Both the position numbers and the translations under genes were made by a program. A DNA stretch of 6,197 bases from Paramuribaculum sp. (GTDB lineage Bacteria > Bacteroidota > Bacteroidia > Bacteroidales > Muribaculaceae). The notes beneath the pieces were generated by a model. The model did no database searches, was not told the DNA's origin, and worked only from the letters and a program-made list of their open reading frames with translations. The stretch is taken from positions 1 to 6,197 of the forward strand of contig JAIDXA010000296.1 in NCBI GenBank assembly GCA_029058705.1, given 5' to 3'. Positions 1 to 5,748 of the stretch are shown piece after piece (the stretch's first letter is position 1; every line of letters begins with the position of its first letter).

Positions 1-521
1 ACCATACGCCGGACGGTGAATCCAGTCAAGAACCACAGTGTCAGATGGAATCTGCTTGCGAAACAGAAAGCTCCCTGACAGAAGCACAGATGCCGGATTT
101 GGAATCCGATGTCCCTGAGCTGCATGAAGAGGCTGTTGTCACTTCACTCAACGAACAGCCTGAAGAAGAGACAACCGATAGCACAGCTCCTGTTGAGCCT
201 ACAGGCGAAGAGTCTGCACCAGTTGATTCAGAAACCGTTTCACCGGCCGAAGATGAGCCAGAACAACAGACAGCAATTCCCGTGACAGTCGACCTGTCGA
301 CAGCAGAAAAGACAGAAGAAGCACCAGAGGCAACGGCTGACGCAAAAACAGACTGCCTCGTCGAAGAAGCGGAAGAATACGTAATTGTCCGGAAAAAGAA
401 AAACTATTTCTGGCTTGGCATTTTCATTGGCCTGATCCTTGGATTCGCCTTAGGGTTGATGGCCTTGTTTGCCTATTTGGTCCAGAACATGAAAATAAGC
501 ATCGAAGATCTGATTTACTGA
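1..521 (+). CDS. Acidic low-complexity protein with C-terminal glycine-zipper membrane helix (5' partial)
   Basis: The reading frame is open from the left edge (first full codon at 3) to TGA at 519-521, so the gene probably begins upstream. A Met codon at 45 exists but nothing marks it as the true start. Of the visible 172 residues, the first ~125 are rich in Glu, Asp, Thr, Ser, Pro and Ala with few hydrophobics, as in a disordered region. A basic patch RKKK then precedes one hydrophobic helix of about 27 residues and a short tail ending IEDLIY. The helix has glycines at exact 4-residue spacing (GxxxGxxxGxxxG, codons at 417-455), a glycine zipper typical of helix packing or oligomerisation. 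The positive-inside rule suggests the acidic part is cytoplasmic. I do not recognise a family and assign no function. A 237-nt AT-rich gap with its own promoter separates it from moxR, so it is probably a separate transcription unit. Confidence 0.8.
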   Translation, partial: HTPDGESSQEPQCQMESACETESSLTEAQMPDLESDVPELHEEAVVTSLNEQPEEETTDSTAPVEPTGEESAPVDSETVSPAEDEPEQQTAIPVTVDLSTAEKTEEAPEATADAKTDCLVEEAEEYVIVRKKKNYFWLGIFIGLILGFALGLMALFAYLVQNMKISIEDLIY

Positions 522-526
522 CCTAA

Positions 527-553
527 TCCACAGTGGACAAAATTAACTTAATT
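527..553. repeat. Two adjacent short odd palindromes after the upstream stop codon
   Basis: TCCACAGTGGA (527-537) is a perfect palindrome around a single A. AATTAACTTAATT (541-553) is a perfect palindrome around a single C. Both begin within 35 nt of the upstream TGA. With single-base centres they make poor RNA hairpins, so if they matter, dyad-symmetric protein binding is more likely than termination. Short AT-rich palindromes also arise by chance, and I give them little weight. Confidence 0.3.
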
Positions 554-639
554 CTGGACTTCCATTCCGAGGGAAAGAACAAAAGAATGCCTTAAATTAC
601 TTTAATTATTCAAAAGGAATAACTTTAAATAGATAATTT

Positions 640-668
640 TAACATCAGATTTTACATTCCGGATGTTA
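640..668. repeat. Inverted repeat spanning the predicted -33 element
   Basis: The arms TAACATC (640-646) and GATGTTA (662-668) are perfectly complementary over 7 bp with a 15-nt spacer. Centre-to-centre spacing is 22 bp, about two helical turns, which suits a dimeric regulator contacting one DNA face. The repeat encloses the predicted -33 element at 651-654 and ends 7 bp before the -7 element. The symmetry is seen directly; the operator role is inferred from its position. Confidence 0.35.
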
Positions 669-683
669 TAATATTTAATTTTG
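651..683 (+). promoter_or_regulatory. Predicted Bacteroides-type promoter for the bat operon
   Basis: TAATTTTG at 676-683 matches the Bacteroidota housekeeping -7 consensus TAnnTTTG at every defined position. TTTA at 651-654 is a 3-of-4 match to the -33 element TTTG, and the 21-nt spacing lies within the usual range. The predicted transcription start is near 690, giving a leader of about 70 nt before moxR. It is the only full-consensus -7 match I found in the intergenic region. A weaker copy, TAATTTTA at 634-641, lacks a partner upstream. Confidence 0.6.
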
Positions 684-686
684 CGT

Positions 687-711
687 TGGAAATCAGCAGT
701 GCTGGTTTCCA
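687..711 (+). promoter_or_regulatory. Hairpin at the predicted 5' end of the bat transcript
   Basis: Positions 687-697 pair with 701-711: an 11-bp stem with one G-U wobble and a 3-nt loop AGT. It starts 4 nt after the -7 element, so the predicted start site near 690 falls in its left arm. If transcription starts at 687-688 the RNA would carry a 5'-terminal stem, a feature known to protect mRNAs. As DNA it is an inverted repeat placed where an operator could block initiation. There is no T run after it, so it is not a terminator. The structure is direct; its role is inferred. Confidence 0.45.
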
Positions 712-758
712 CATCTCTATAGTCAAACAACCCTCTACTATCATTCAACCCGATTATT
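712..758 (+). promoter_or_regulatory. G-poor, unstructured leader before moxR; no Shine-Dalgarno
   Basis: This stretch up to the moxR ATG has only two G residues in 47 nt and is rich in C, A and T. No AGGAGG-like sequence occurs before the ATG at 759; the bases just upstream are CGATTATT. Bacteroidota often initiate without a Shine-Dalgarno pairing and rely on an unstructured, A/T-rich initiation region, which this fits. Confidence 0.45.
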
Positions 759-1754
759 ATGAGTACTACTGTCAACATACGGGAACTTAACGAACTCGTA
801 GCCAGTAAAAACAATTTTGTAAACCTTATCACTCAGGGCATGAATCAAGCAATTGTCGGCCAGAAACATCTTGTTGACTCGCTGCTCATCGCCCTTCTCG
901 CAAACGGGCACGTTCTTCTCGAAGGAGTTCCCGGTCTGGCAAAAACGCTCGCCATAAAAACACTCGCACAAGTCATAAACGCCAAATACAACCGCATACA
1001 GTTCACGCCCGACCTTCTTCCCGCAGACGTCATCGGAACGATGGTCTACAGCGTAAAGAATGAACAGTTTCAGATCAAACGCGGACCAATTTTCGCCAAC
1101 TTCGTTCTCGCTGACGAAATTAACCGCGCTCCGGCCAAAGTTCAAAGCGCACTTCTTGAGGCCATGCAGGAACGACAGGTCACTATCGGCGAGACAACAT
1201 TCGCCCTTGACGAGCCTTTTCTCGTAATGGCCACACAGAACCCGATTGAGCAGGAAGGAACCTATCCGCTTCCAGAAGCGCAGGTCGACCGTTTTCTGCT
1301 GAAAGTCGTCATCGGCTATCCCTCCAAATCAGAGGAAAAGATCATAATACGCCAAAATATCTCACCCGTCAGAAACGAAGTGCGCGCACTCCTTGACCCC
1401 GAGGAGATTCTCGAAGCTCAGGGAATCGTCAAAAACATCTATCTTGACGAGAAGATCGAGCAATATATCGTAGACATCGTTTTTGCGACACGTAACCCGG
1501 CAGAATACGGGCTTAAGGATCTTGCGGGAATAATTTCGTGCGGGGCGTCGCCCCGCGCCTCAATCGGCTTGGCACGCGCAGCACGTGCATATGCATTCCT
1601 GCGACAGCGTGGCTATGTGATTCCGGAAGATGTCCGCGCCGTTTGCCACGACGTTCTACGTCACCGCATCGGGCTCTCTTACGAAGCGGAAGCCAACAAC
1701 ATCACTGCCGACGAAATCATATCAGAAATCCTCGACAAGGTCGAAGTGCCCTGA
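759..1754 (+). CDS. moxR: MoxR-family AAA+ ATPase
   Basis: This 331-residue protein is a full-length cytoplasmic MoxR AAA+ ATPase (AAA_3 core plus C-terminal lid). Visible motifs in order are Walker A GVPGLAKT (56-63), the QFTPDLLPADVIG segment (81-93), Walker B with acidic pair D119-E120 followed by INRAPAKVQSALLEAM, sensor 1 ATQNPIEQEGTYPLPEAQ (158-175) followed by VDRF with Arg178, and sensor 2 GASPRAS (262-268) with Arg266. No signal peptide or membrane segment is present. MoxR ATPases use ATP hydrolysis to remodel or activate VWA-domain partners, often with metal insertion. Here the nearest candidate is the DUF58 protein encoded 27 nt downstream. The ATG at 759 follows the predicted promoter, and the protein starts in the usual register ahead of the core. 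It ends with tandem stops TGA TAA. An odd feature is a GC-rich palindrome inside the sensor 2 codons, listed separately. Family assignment is secure; the client is inferred. Confidence 0.96.
   Translation: MSTTVNIRELNELVASKNNFVNLITQGMNQAIVGQKHLVDSLLIALLANGHVLLEGVPGLAKTLAIKTLAQVINAKYNRIQFTPDLLPADVIGTMVYSVKNEQFQIKRGPIFANFVLADEINRAPAKVQSALLEAMQERQVTIGETTFALDEPFLVMATQNPIEQEGTYPLPEAQVDRFLLKVVIGYPSKSEEKIIIRQNISPVRNEVRALLDPEEILEAQGIVKNIYLDEKIEQYIVDIVFATRNPAEYGLKDLAGIISCGASPRASIGLARAARAYAFLRQRGYVIPEDVRAVCHDVLRHRIGLSYEAEANNITADEIISEILDKVEVP
1538..1558 (+). repeat. GC-rich perfect palindrome/hairpin inside moxR
   Basis: GCGGGGCGTCGCCCCGC at 1540-1556 is a perfect inverted repeat around one T. As RNA it extends to 1538-1558, with a 9-bp, almost all-GC stem (one G-U pair) and a GUC triloop. 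It encodes the sensor 2 segment SCGASPRA, so the protein motif constrains part of it. The use of GGG, GCG, TCG, CCC and CGC together makes the symmetry. No T run follows, so it is not an intrinsic terminator. It could slow ribosomes or protect upstream mRNA, or be a chance result of codon choice. Confidence 0.5.
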
Positions 1755-1781
1755 TAATCCCAAATTGGATTTTTTGAAGCG

Positions 1782-2657
1782 ATGGAAGCCAACGAACTTC
1801 TAAAAAGGGTTAGACGGATCGAAATCAAGACCCGTGGTCTCTCGCAAAACATTTTTGCGGGCGAATACCACACTGCGTTCAAAGGCAGGGGCATGACATT
1901 TTCGGAAGTCCGCGAATACCAGTATGGCGACGATATCCGAGACATTGACTGGAATGTTACGGCACGACACAACCGTCCTTATATCAAAGTCTATGAGGAG
2001 GAACGTGAGCTGACAGTCATGCTCCTTGTCGATGTGTCAAACAGCCGCTTGTTCGGCGCCATAGGCGAAGAGAAGCGGGAAATGATTGCCGAAGTCGCCG
2101 CAACAATAGCCTTTTCCGCAATTCAGAACAATGACAAGATCGGAGTCATCTTTTTTTCGGACAAGATCGAGAAATTCATTCCGCCCAAGAAAGGGCGAAA
2201 GCATATTCTTTTCATCATCAGCCAGCTGATAGATTTCACGCCGGAAAACAAAGGAACAGATATCGCCAACGTTCTCCGCTACTTTTCGGACGCACAGAAA
2301 AAACGTGCGACAACATTTCTCATCTCCGACTTTATTGACACACACGATTATTCGAAAGCCCTTTCAGTCGCATCAAACAAACATGACCTGATAGCGATCC
2401 AGATCTACGACAAGCGGGATGAAACCCTCCCGGACATAGGGCTTGTCAATGTGCAGGATCTCGAAACCGGCGGATCGCGATGGGTCAACACATCGTCGTC
2501 GGCCGTGCGCAAAGCATATAACCGTCAGTGGTATGACAGCCAGCAACAGATGAACTCGATACTGAGCCGTTGCGGCGTTGACCTCGCATCCATCTCAACT
2601 AACGAAGATTACGTCAAGGCCCTTAAGGCGCTGCTTCAGCGTCGGGGCGTCAGGTAA
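1782..2657 (+). CDS. DUF58 protein, soluble VWA-like partner of MoxR
   Basis: This 291-residue protein has the DUF58 signature at about residues 35-76, including REYQYGDD, R53, IDWN, TARH and EEERE. After it comes a VWA-like fold with a MIDAS site: DVSNS (D84, S86, S88), a probable Thr in GTD (T159) and Asp in SDF (D183). The metal-site residues therefore look intact. There is no signal peptide or membrane helix, unlike longer DUF58 proteins with an N-terminal helix pair, so it should be cytoplasmic, with MoxR. DUF58 genes commonly sit next to moxR and are thought to be client or adaptor proteins of the ATPase; the exact activity is unknown. The gene starts 27 nt after moxR, and the signature is complete from this start. 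No Shine-Dalgarno is visible. The next gene starts 10 nt after its stop, which supports one operon. Confidence 0.94.
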   Translation: MEANELLKRVRRIEIKTRGLSQNIFAGEYHTAFKGRGMTFSEVREYQYGDDIRDIDWNVTARHNRPYIKVYEEERELTVMLLVDVSNSRLFGAIGEEKREMIAEVAATIAFSAIQNNDKIGVIFFSDKIEKFIPPKKGRKHILFIISQLIDFTPENKGTDIANVLRYFSDAQKKRATTFLISDFIDTHDYSKALSVASNKHDLIAIQIYDKRDETLPDIGLVNVQDLETGGSRWVNTSSSAVRKAYNRQWYDSQQQMNSILSRCGVDLASISTNEDYVKALKALLQRRGVR

Positions 2658-2667
2658 CGCAGAATCT

Positions 2668-3639
2668 ATGAAATCATTTCGCAGCATAATTATCTTCATC
2701 TCGGTGTTTCTGGCAAGTTCATTCGCCACGTCGGCCGCCCAGATAAAAGCCACGGCAACACTTGACTCGGTTGCAATCCTTATGGGGAAACAGACCGCGC
2801 TCCACATTGAAGTAGTCGGAGAGCTGTCATCGGAAGGCTCACTCGGTGTAATCGACTCTATGTGGCGTCAGGTGGAGATAATCGACATGGGACATCCTGA
2901 AATCTCCGAACTTGGAAACGGCCGCAGGGAACTGCGGCAGGACATAACGATTCAGTCGTTTGACTCCGGCATGTATGCCATACCGCCGGTTCTCTACCTG
3001 CAACCGGGTGAGACAGTCGCGACAAACAGTCCGGTGCTGAAAGTAATTCCCGTTCCTATTGACACACTGAAGACGATTCATGACTATGCGGATGTCCATG
3101 AAATTGACCGCAAGCTGTTTGACTATCTTCCTGACTGGGCAACCGACTACGGTCTATGGATTCTTCTTGCCATAGTGGTGATAGGCCTGAGTCTATTTGT
3201 GTACTTCAAATGGCTTCGCGAGGGCAAGATACCCCTGCTGCCGAAGCGCAAACCTATTCCGCCCTATAATCTTGCTATCCAACAGCTCACACACCTGAAA
3301 TCAGAGAAACTGTGTGAAAAAGGCGAAGAAAAACAATATTATACCCGCCTGACGGATATTCTCCGTGCATATCTCGAGGGTCGTTTCGGCATAAATGCCA
3401 TGGAAATGACATCGACACAGATACTTCAGTCTCTCCAGTCCAATGAAGAGACCCGCGATTCACACAAAATGATGGAATTGATTCTCGAAACAGCCGACTT
3501 TGTAAAATTCGCCAAAGTCCGCCCGCTTCCGGAAGACAACATGACAGTTATGGAATCAGCTGTACGTTTTGTTGAAGAGACCAAACCTGCCGACCATCCC
3601 GAAACGGACGGAGAGCAGCAGGGAAACACGAAAAAATAA
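2668..3639 (+). CDS. Signal-peptide single-pass membrane protein between DUF58 and BatA (DUF4381-like C-terminal half)
   Basis: I place the start at ATG 2668, 10 nt after the DUF58 stop, giving 323 residues. An earlier in-frame ATG at 2578 would overlap DUF58 by 80 nt and put 30 polar residues before the signal peptide. Residues 1-24 form a classical signal peptide (MKSF start, hydrophobic core, ending ATSAA before Gln). Residues 25-135 look beta-rich with no Cys and should be periplasmic. One helix follows at about 162-181, then basic KWLREGK and KRK, which put the C-terminal half in the cytoplasm. That half is helical, with a YYTRLTDILRAYL segment (224-235) and MTSTQIL (247-253), resembling DUF4381-type proteins found beside MoxR/VWA genes; this match is from memory. 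Its position fits the unnamed membrane protein often seen between DUF58 and BatA in Bacteroidota. It may bridge the cytoplasmic and periplasmic parts, but no function is established by the sequence. Confidence 0.85.
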   Translation: MKSFRSIIIFISVFLASSFATSAAQIKATATLDSVAILMGKQTALHIEVVGELSSEGSLGVIDSMWRQVEIIDMGHPEISELGNGRRELRQDITIQSFDSGMYAIPPVLYLQPGETVATNSPVLKVIPVPIDTLKTIHDYADVHEIDRKLFDYLPDWATDYGLWILLAIVVIGLSLFVYFKWLREGKIPLLPKRKPIPPYNLAIQQLTHLKSEKLCEKGEEKQYYTRLTDILRAYLEGRFGINAMEMTSTQILQSLQSNEETRDSHKMMELILETADFVKFAKVRPLPEDNMTVMESAVRFVEETKPADHPETDGEQQGNTKK

Positions 3640-3648
3640 CCAACGACC

Positions 3649-4635
3649 ATGCATTTAGCTCATCCGTCATATCTTTGGCTTCTGCTTCTGATCATACCGC
3701 TTGCAGTGTGGTATGTCATGAAATGGCGCGCCAAATACCCGACCCTCGGACTTTCGACAACGTCCGCCTTTAAAAAAGCTCCGCGAAGTTATAAGGAGTA
3801 TCTTCTTCACGGGCTTTTCGGACTCCGGCTGCTCGCTATCGCCGCCCTTATAGTCATTCTGGCTCGTCCGCAGATACGAGACAAATGGAGCAAGACCAAT
3901 ACCGAAGGGACTGACATAGTCATCGCCCTTGACCTCTCGACAAGTATGCTCGCAAAAGACTTTCAGCCTAACCGCTTTGAAGCGGCAAAGAAAGTGGCGG
4001 CCAATTTCGTAGCCGGACGAGAGTCAGACAATATGGGACTCGTCATTTTTGCAGGAGAGTCGTTCACGGCGCTTCCGATGACAACGGACAGATCGCTTCT
4101 TTCGAATTACATCAACGATCTGAGCATCGGCATGCTTGAAGACGGCACTGCCATCGGCGACGGGCTGGCAACGTCCATCAACAGAATAAAAGACGGACAA
4201 GCCAAATCCAAAAGCATCATTCTGCTGACCGACGGATCCAACAATACAGGAAACGTAGCACCTCTTACAGCTTCTGAAATAGCAAAGAAATATGGCATAA
4301 AAGTCTACACTATCGGCGTCGGCAAGAACGGCAATGCCCCCTACCCGACCCAGGATGTCACAGGTCGGATAACCTATACGAACCTGCCGGTTGTCATAGA
4401 CGAAGCGACACTTCAGAACATAGCGAACACGACGGGGGGGAAATATTTCCGTGCGACAGACAACAGCGTTCTAGCCGATATTTTCAAGGAAATCGACCAG
4501 CTGGAAAAATCGAGGATCGACGTTCAGAATTTCTCTCACGCAGAAGACTATTATCTGCCGTGGGCTCTCATTGCCCTTGGATTACTTCTAATCGAGTTCC
4601 TGATCCGTCATCTGTGGCTCAGGCCGCTCCCCTGA
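3649..4635 (+). CDS. batA: BatA, membrane-anchored VWA-domain protein
   Basis: The 328-residue protein opens with the aerotolerance-regulator N-terminal region (HLAHPSYLWLLLLIIPLAVW). Helices lie at about 8-24 and 54-73, followed by a VWA domain (about 88-285) and a final helix at about 303-320. MIDAS residues are complete: DLSTS (D95, S97, S99), T167 in DGTAIG, and D195 in LLTDGS. Basic residues cluster between helices 1 and 2 (about 25-54) and after helix 3, so the positive-inside rule puts the VWA domain in the periplasm. The probable role is metal-dependent protein binding in the Bat complex with BatB and BatC. The gene starts 9 nt after the preceding stop with no Shine-Dalgarno; the start context is GACCATG. 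A run of seven G at 4434-4440 (codons for T262-G263-G264) is a possible slippage site, but the frame here is intact. BatA is clearly paralogous to BatB downstream; gene order supports BatA for the first copy. Confidence 0.93.
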   Translation: MHLAHPSYLWLLLLIIPLAVWYVMKWRAKYPTLGLSTTSAFKKAPRSYKEYLLHGLFGLRLLAIAALIVILARPQIRDKWSKTNTEGTDIVIALDLSTSMLAKDFQPNRFEAAKKVAANFVAGRESDNMGLVIFAGESFTALPMTTDRSLLSNYINDLSIGMLEDGTAIGDGLATSINRIKDGQAKSKSIILLTDGSNNTGNVAPLTASEIAKKYGIKVYTIGVGKNGNAPYPTQDVTGRITYTNLPVVIDEATLQNIANTTGGKYFRATDNSVLADIFKEIDQLEKSRIDVQNFSHAEDYYLPWALIALGLLLIEFLIRHLWLRPLP

Positions 4636-4682
4636 TTCCGGTCTCTCCAAAAACCAGTTTATAATCTCCAGCCATCCAGACC
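4636..4682 (+). other. batA-batB spacer, longest gap inside the operon
   Basis: This 47-nt gap is longer than the other gaps (7-27 nt). GGTCT (4640-4644) is complementary to AGACC (4678-4682), which directly abuts the batB ATG. AAACCAGTTT (4651-4660) is a small imperfectly spaced dyad. The 5-bp outer stem with a 33-nt loop is weak, so an effect on batB translation is only a possibility. I see no terminator or full-consensus promoter. Confidence 0.35.
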
Positions 4683-5741
4683 ATGATCCATATAGCAAAT
4701 CCAGATCTACTTTATCTACTGCTGCTTATACCTTTGACAGCAGCAATATATGCCCTCGGCCGATCGCTAAGAGGACGCCGTCTGAAAAAGTTTGGCGGCA
4801 CTGATGTAATTTCAAGACTGATGCCCGACGTCTCACGCTACATGCCGACCGTCAAGATATGCATCGAGCTTGCCGCTCTTTTTTTCATCATCATCGCTCT
4901 GTCGCGTCCGTTCGTCTACACAGCCGACCCTGATTCTGAATCGGCCACGTCGGAAACGACTTCCGGAATCGAGGTCATGATCTGTATGGACGTCTCCAAC
5001 TCCATGCTCGCATCGTCGACAGACGACCCCAAGGGAGTCAGCCGTCTGCAGCGCGCGAAATTCATTCTTGAAAAGATGATAGCTTCGATGCAGAACGACA
5101 AGGTGGGTCTTATCGTTTTCGCCGGGGAAGCCTACACCCAGCTTCCGATCACCAACGATTATCTGTCGGCAAAGATGTATCTCAACACGATTACAACCGA
5201 TATGGTGCCGACTCAGGGAACCGCGATCGGAGCCGCCATAGACATGGCAGTCAATTCATTCAATCCAGAAAGTGATTTCCAGAAAGCGATAGTTGTCATA
5301 ACCGACGCTGAAAATTTCGAAGATGATGCACAGGAAGCTGCCAAACTCGCAGCAAAAGGAGGAATTCAGGTCGATGTGATCGGTCTGGGGACTGAAAAAG
5401 GAGCTCCCATACCCCTGCCAGGCTCACCCGGTGAATATTTCACCTATGACAATGGACAGCCTGTCATAACCTCATTTGATCCGAAAGTCGCGGAAGCTAT
5501 TGCAAAGGCCGGCAACGGGGTCTACATCAACGGATCATCGAGCCGGGCTGTCGGAGAACTGAAAGATCAACTTGACAAACTATCCAAAACGGAATACACC
5601 CGCCACGGAATGCCGGACAACACCAACGAGCTATATCCGATAGCCGTGATACTGGCTTTATTACTTCTGGTTGCCGATGTATTCCTGCCCTACAGCAAGA
5701 TAAAGTGGCTTACCAAAATCAATTTCTTTACAAAAAATTGA
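4683..5741 (+). CDS. batB: BatB, membrane-anchored VWA-domain protein
   Basis: This 352-residue paralogue of BatA shares its layout: an N-terminal HIANPDLLYLLLLIPL helix (about 9-25), a basic loop with GRSLRGRRLKK, a second helix (about 57-75), a VWA domain (about 96-300), and a final helix (about 317-335) before a basic tail. MIDAS residues are intact: DVSNS (D103, S105, S107), T180 in GTAIG, and D208 in ITDAE. Shared landmarks with BatA include VGLIVFAGEAYTQLPIT against MGLVIFAGESFTALPMT, and GTAIG. BatB differs by an acidic Ser/Thr-rich linker (81-94) between helix 2 and the VWA domain, and by NAD-like absence of the DGS after the MIDAS Asp (DAE instead). Topology places the VWA domain in the periplasm. 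It probably works with BatA and BatC as one envelope complex. The start at 4683 gives an N-terminus matching BatA; context is GACCATG without Shine-Dalgarno. Its stop lies 7 nt before batC. Confidence 0.93.
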   Translation: MIHIANPDLLYLLLLIPLTAAIYALGRSLRGRRLKKFGGTDVISRLMPDVSRYMPTVKICIELAALFFIIIALSRPFVYTADPDSESATSETTSGIEVMICMDVSNSMLASSTDDPKGVSRLQRAKFILEKMIASMQNDKVGLIVFAGEAYTQLPITNDYLSAKMYLNTITTDMVPTQGTAIGAAIDMAVNSFNPESDFQKAIVVITDAENFEDDAQEAAKLAAKGGIQVDVIGLGTEKGAPIPLPGSPGEYFTYDNGQPVITSFDPKVAEAIAKAGNGVYINGSSSRAVGELKDQLDKLSKTEYTRHGMPDNTNELYPIAVILALLLLVADVFLPYSKIKWLTKINFFTKN

Positions 5742-5748
5742 AATCACC

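Larger units (their letters stand above)
522..758 (+). other. AT-rich intergenic region between the acidic protein gene and the bat operon
   Basis: This 237-nt stretch has no supportable gene. It is clearly more AT-rich than the flanking coding DNA. It carries two short palindromes just after the upstream stop, an inverted repeat around a predicted promoter, a hairpin at the predicted transcript start and a G-poor leader, each listed separately. I see no GC-rich stem followed by a T run, so no intrinsic terminator for the upstream gene can be called. Confidence 0.75.

Noticed and set aside
288..303. Two GTCGAC hexamers 2 nt apart and the palindrome CTGTCGACAG
   Set aside because: It is inside coding sequence of low complexity (VDLST) and short enough to arise by chance; no further copies noticed.
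602..832. Reverse-strand open frame of 76 codons over the intergenic region
   Set aside because: It runs antisense through the predicted promoter and moxR start, and its product is a low-information Ile/Leu/Lys-rich peptide from AT-rich DNA.
741..1145. Reverse-strand open frame of 134 codons
   Set aside because: It lies antisense to the conserved moxR Walker motifs and looks like a mirror of codon bias; no recognisable domain.
1538..1777. Forward open frame of 79 codons in another frame of moxR
   Set aside because: Its Arg/Pro/Ser-rich product is typical of an out-of-frame reading, and the moxR frame carries conserved sensor 2 and lid sequence here.
2151..2157. Seven-T run in the DUF58 gene, with a similar run in batB at 4879-4885
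   Set aside because: Both encode ordinary hydrophobic Phe-rich strands or helices in frame, with no GC stem before them, so neither a terminator nor a convincing slippage site.
2037..2345. Reverse-strand open frame of 102 codons
   Set aside because: It is fully antisense to the DUF58 VWA-like core with no domain of its own.
2643..2651. CGGGGCGTC near the end of DUF58, repeating the 9-mer at 1541-1549 in moxR
   Set aside because: It lacks the second arm of the palindrome and a single 9-nt match between GC-rich coding segments is weak evidence of a repeat family.
2578..2667. 30-residue N-terminal extension of the membrane protein, starting at the earlier in-frame ATG
   Set aside because: It lies almost wholly inside the DUF58 gene and would bury a clear signal peptide. 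ATG 2668, 10 nt after the DUF58 stop, fits the operon spacing.
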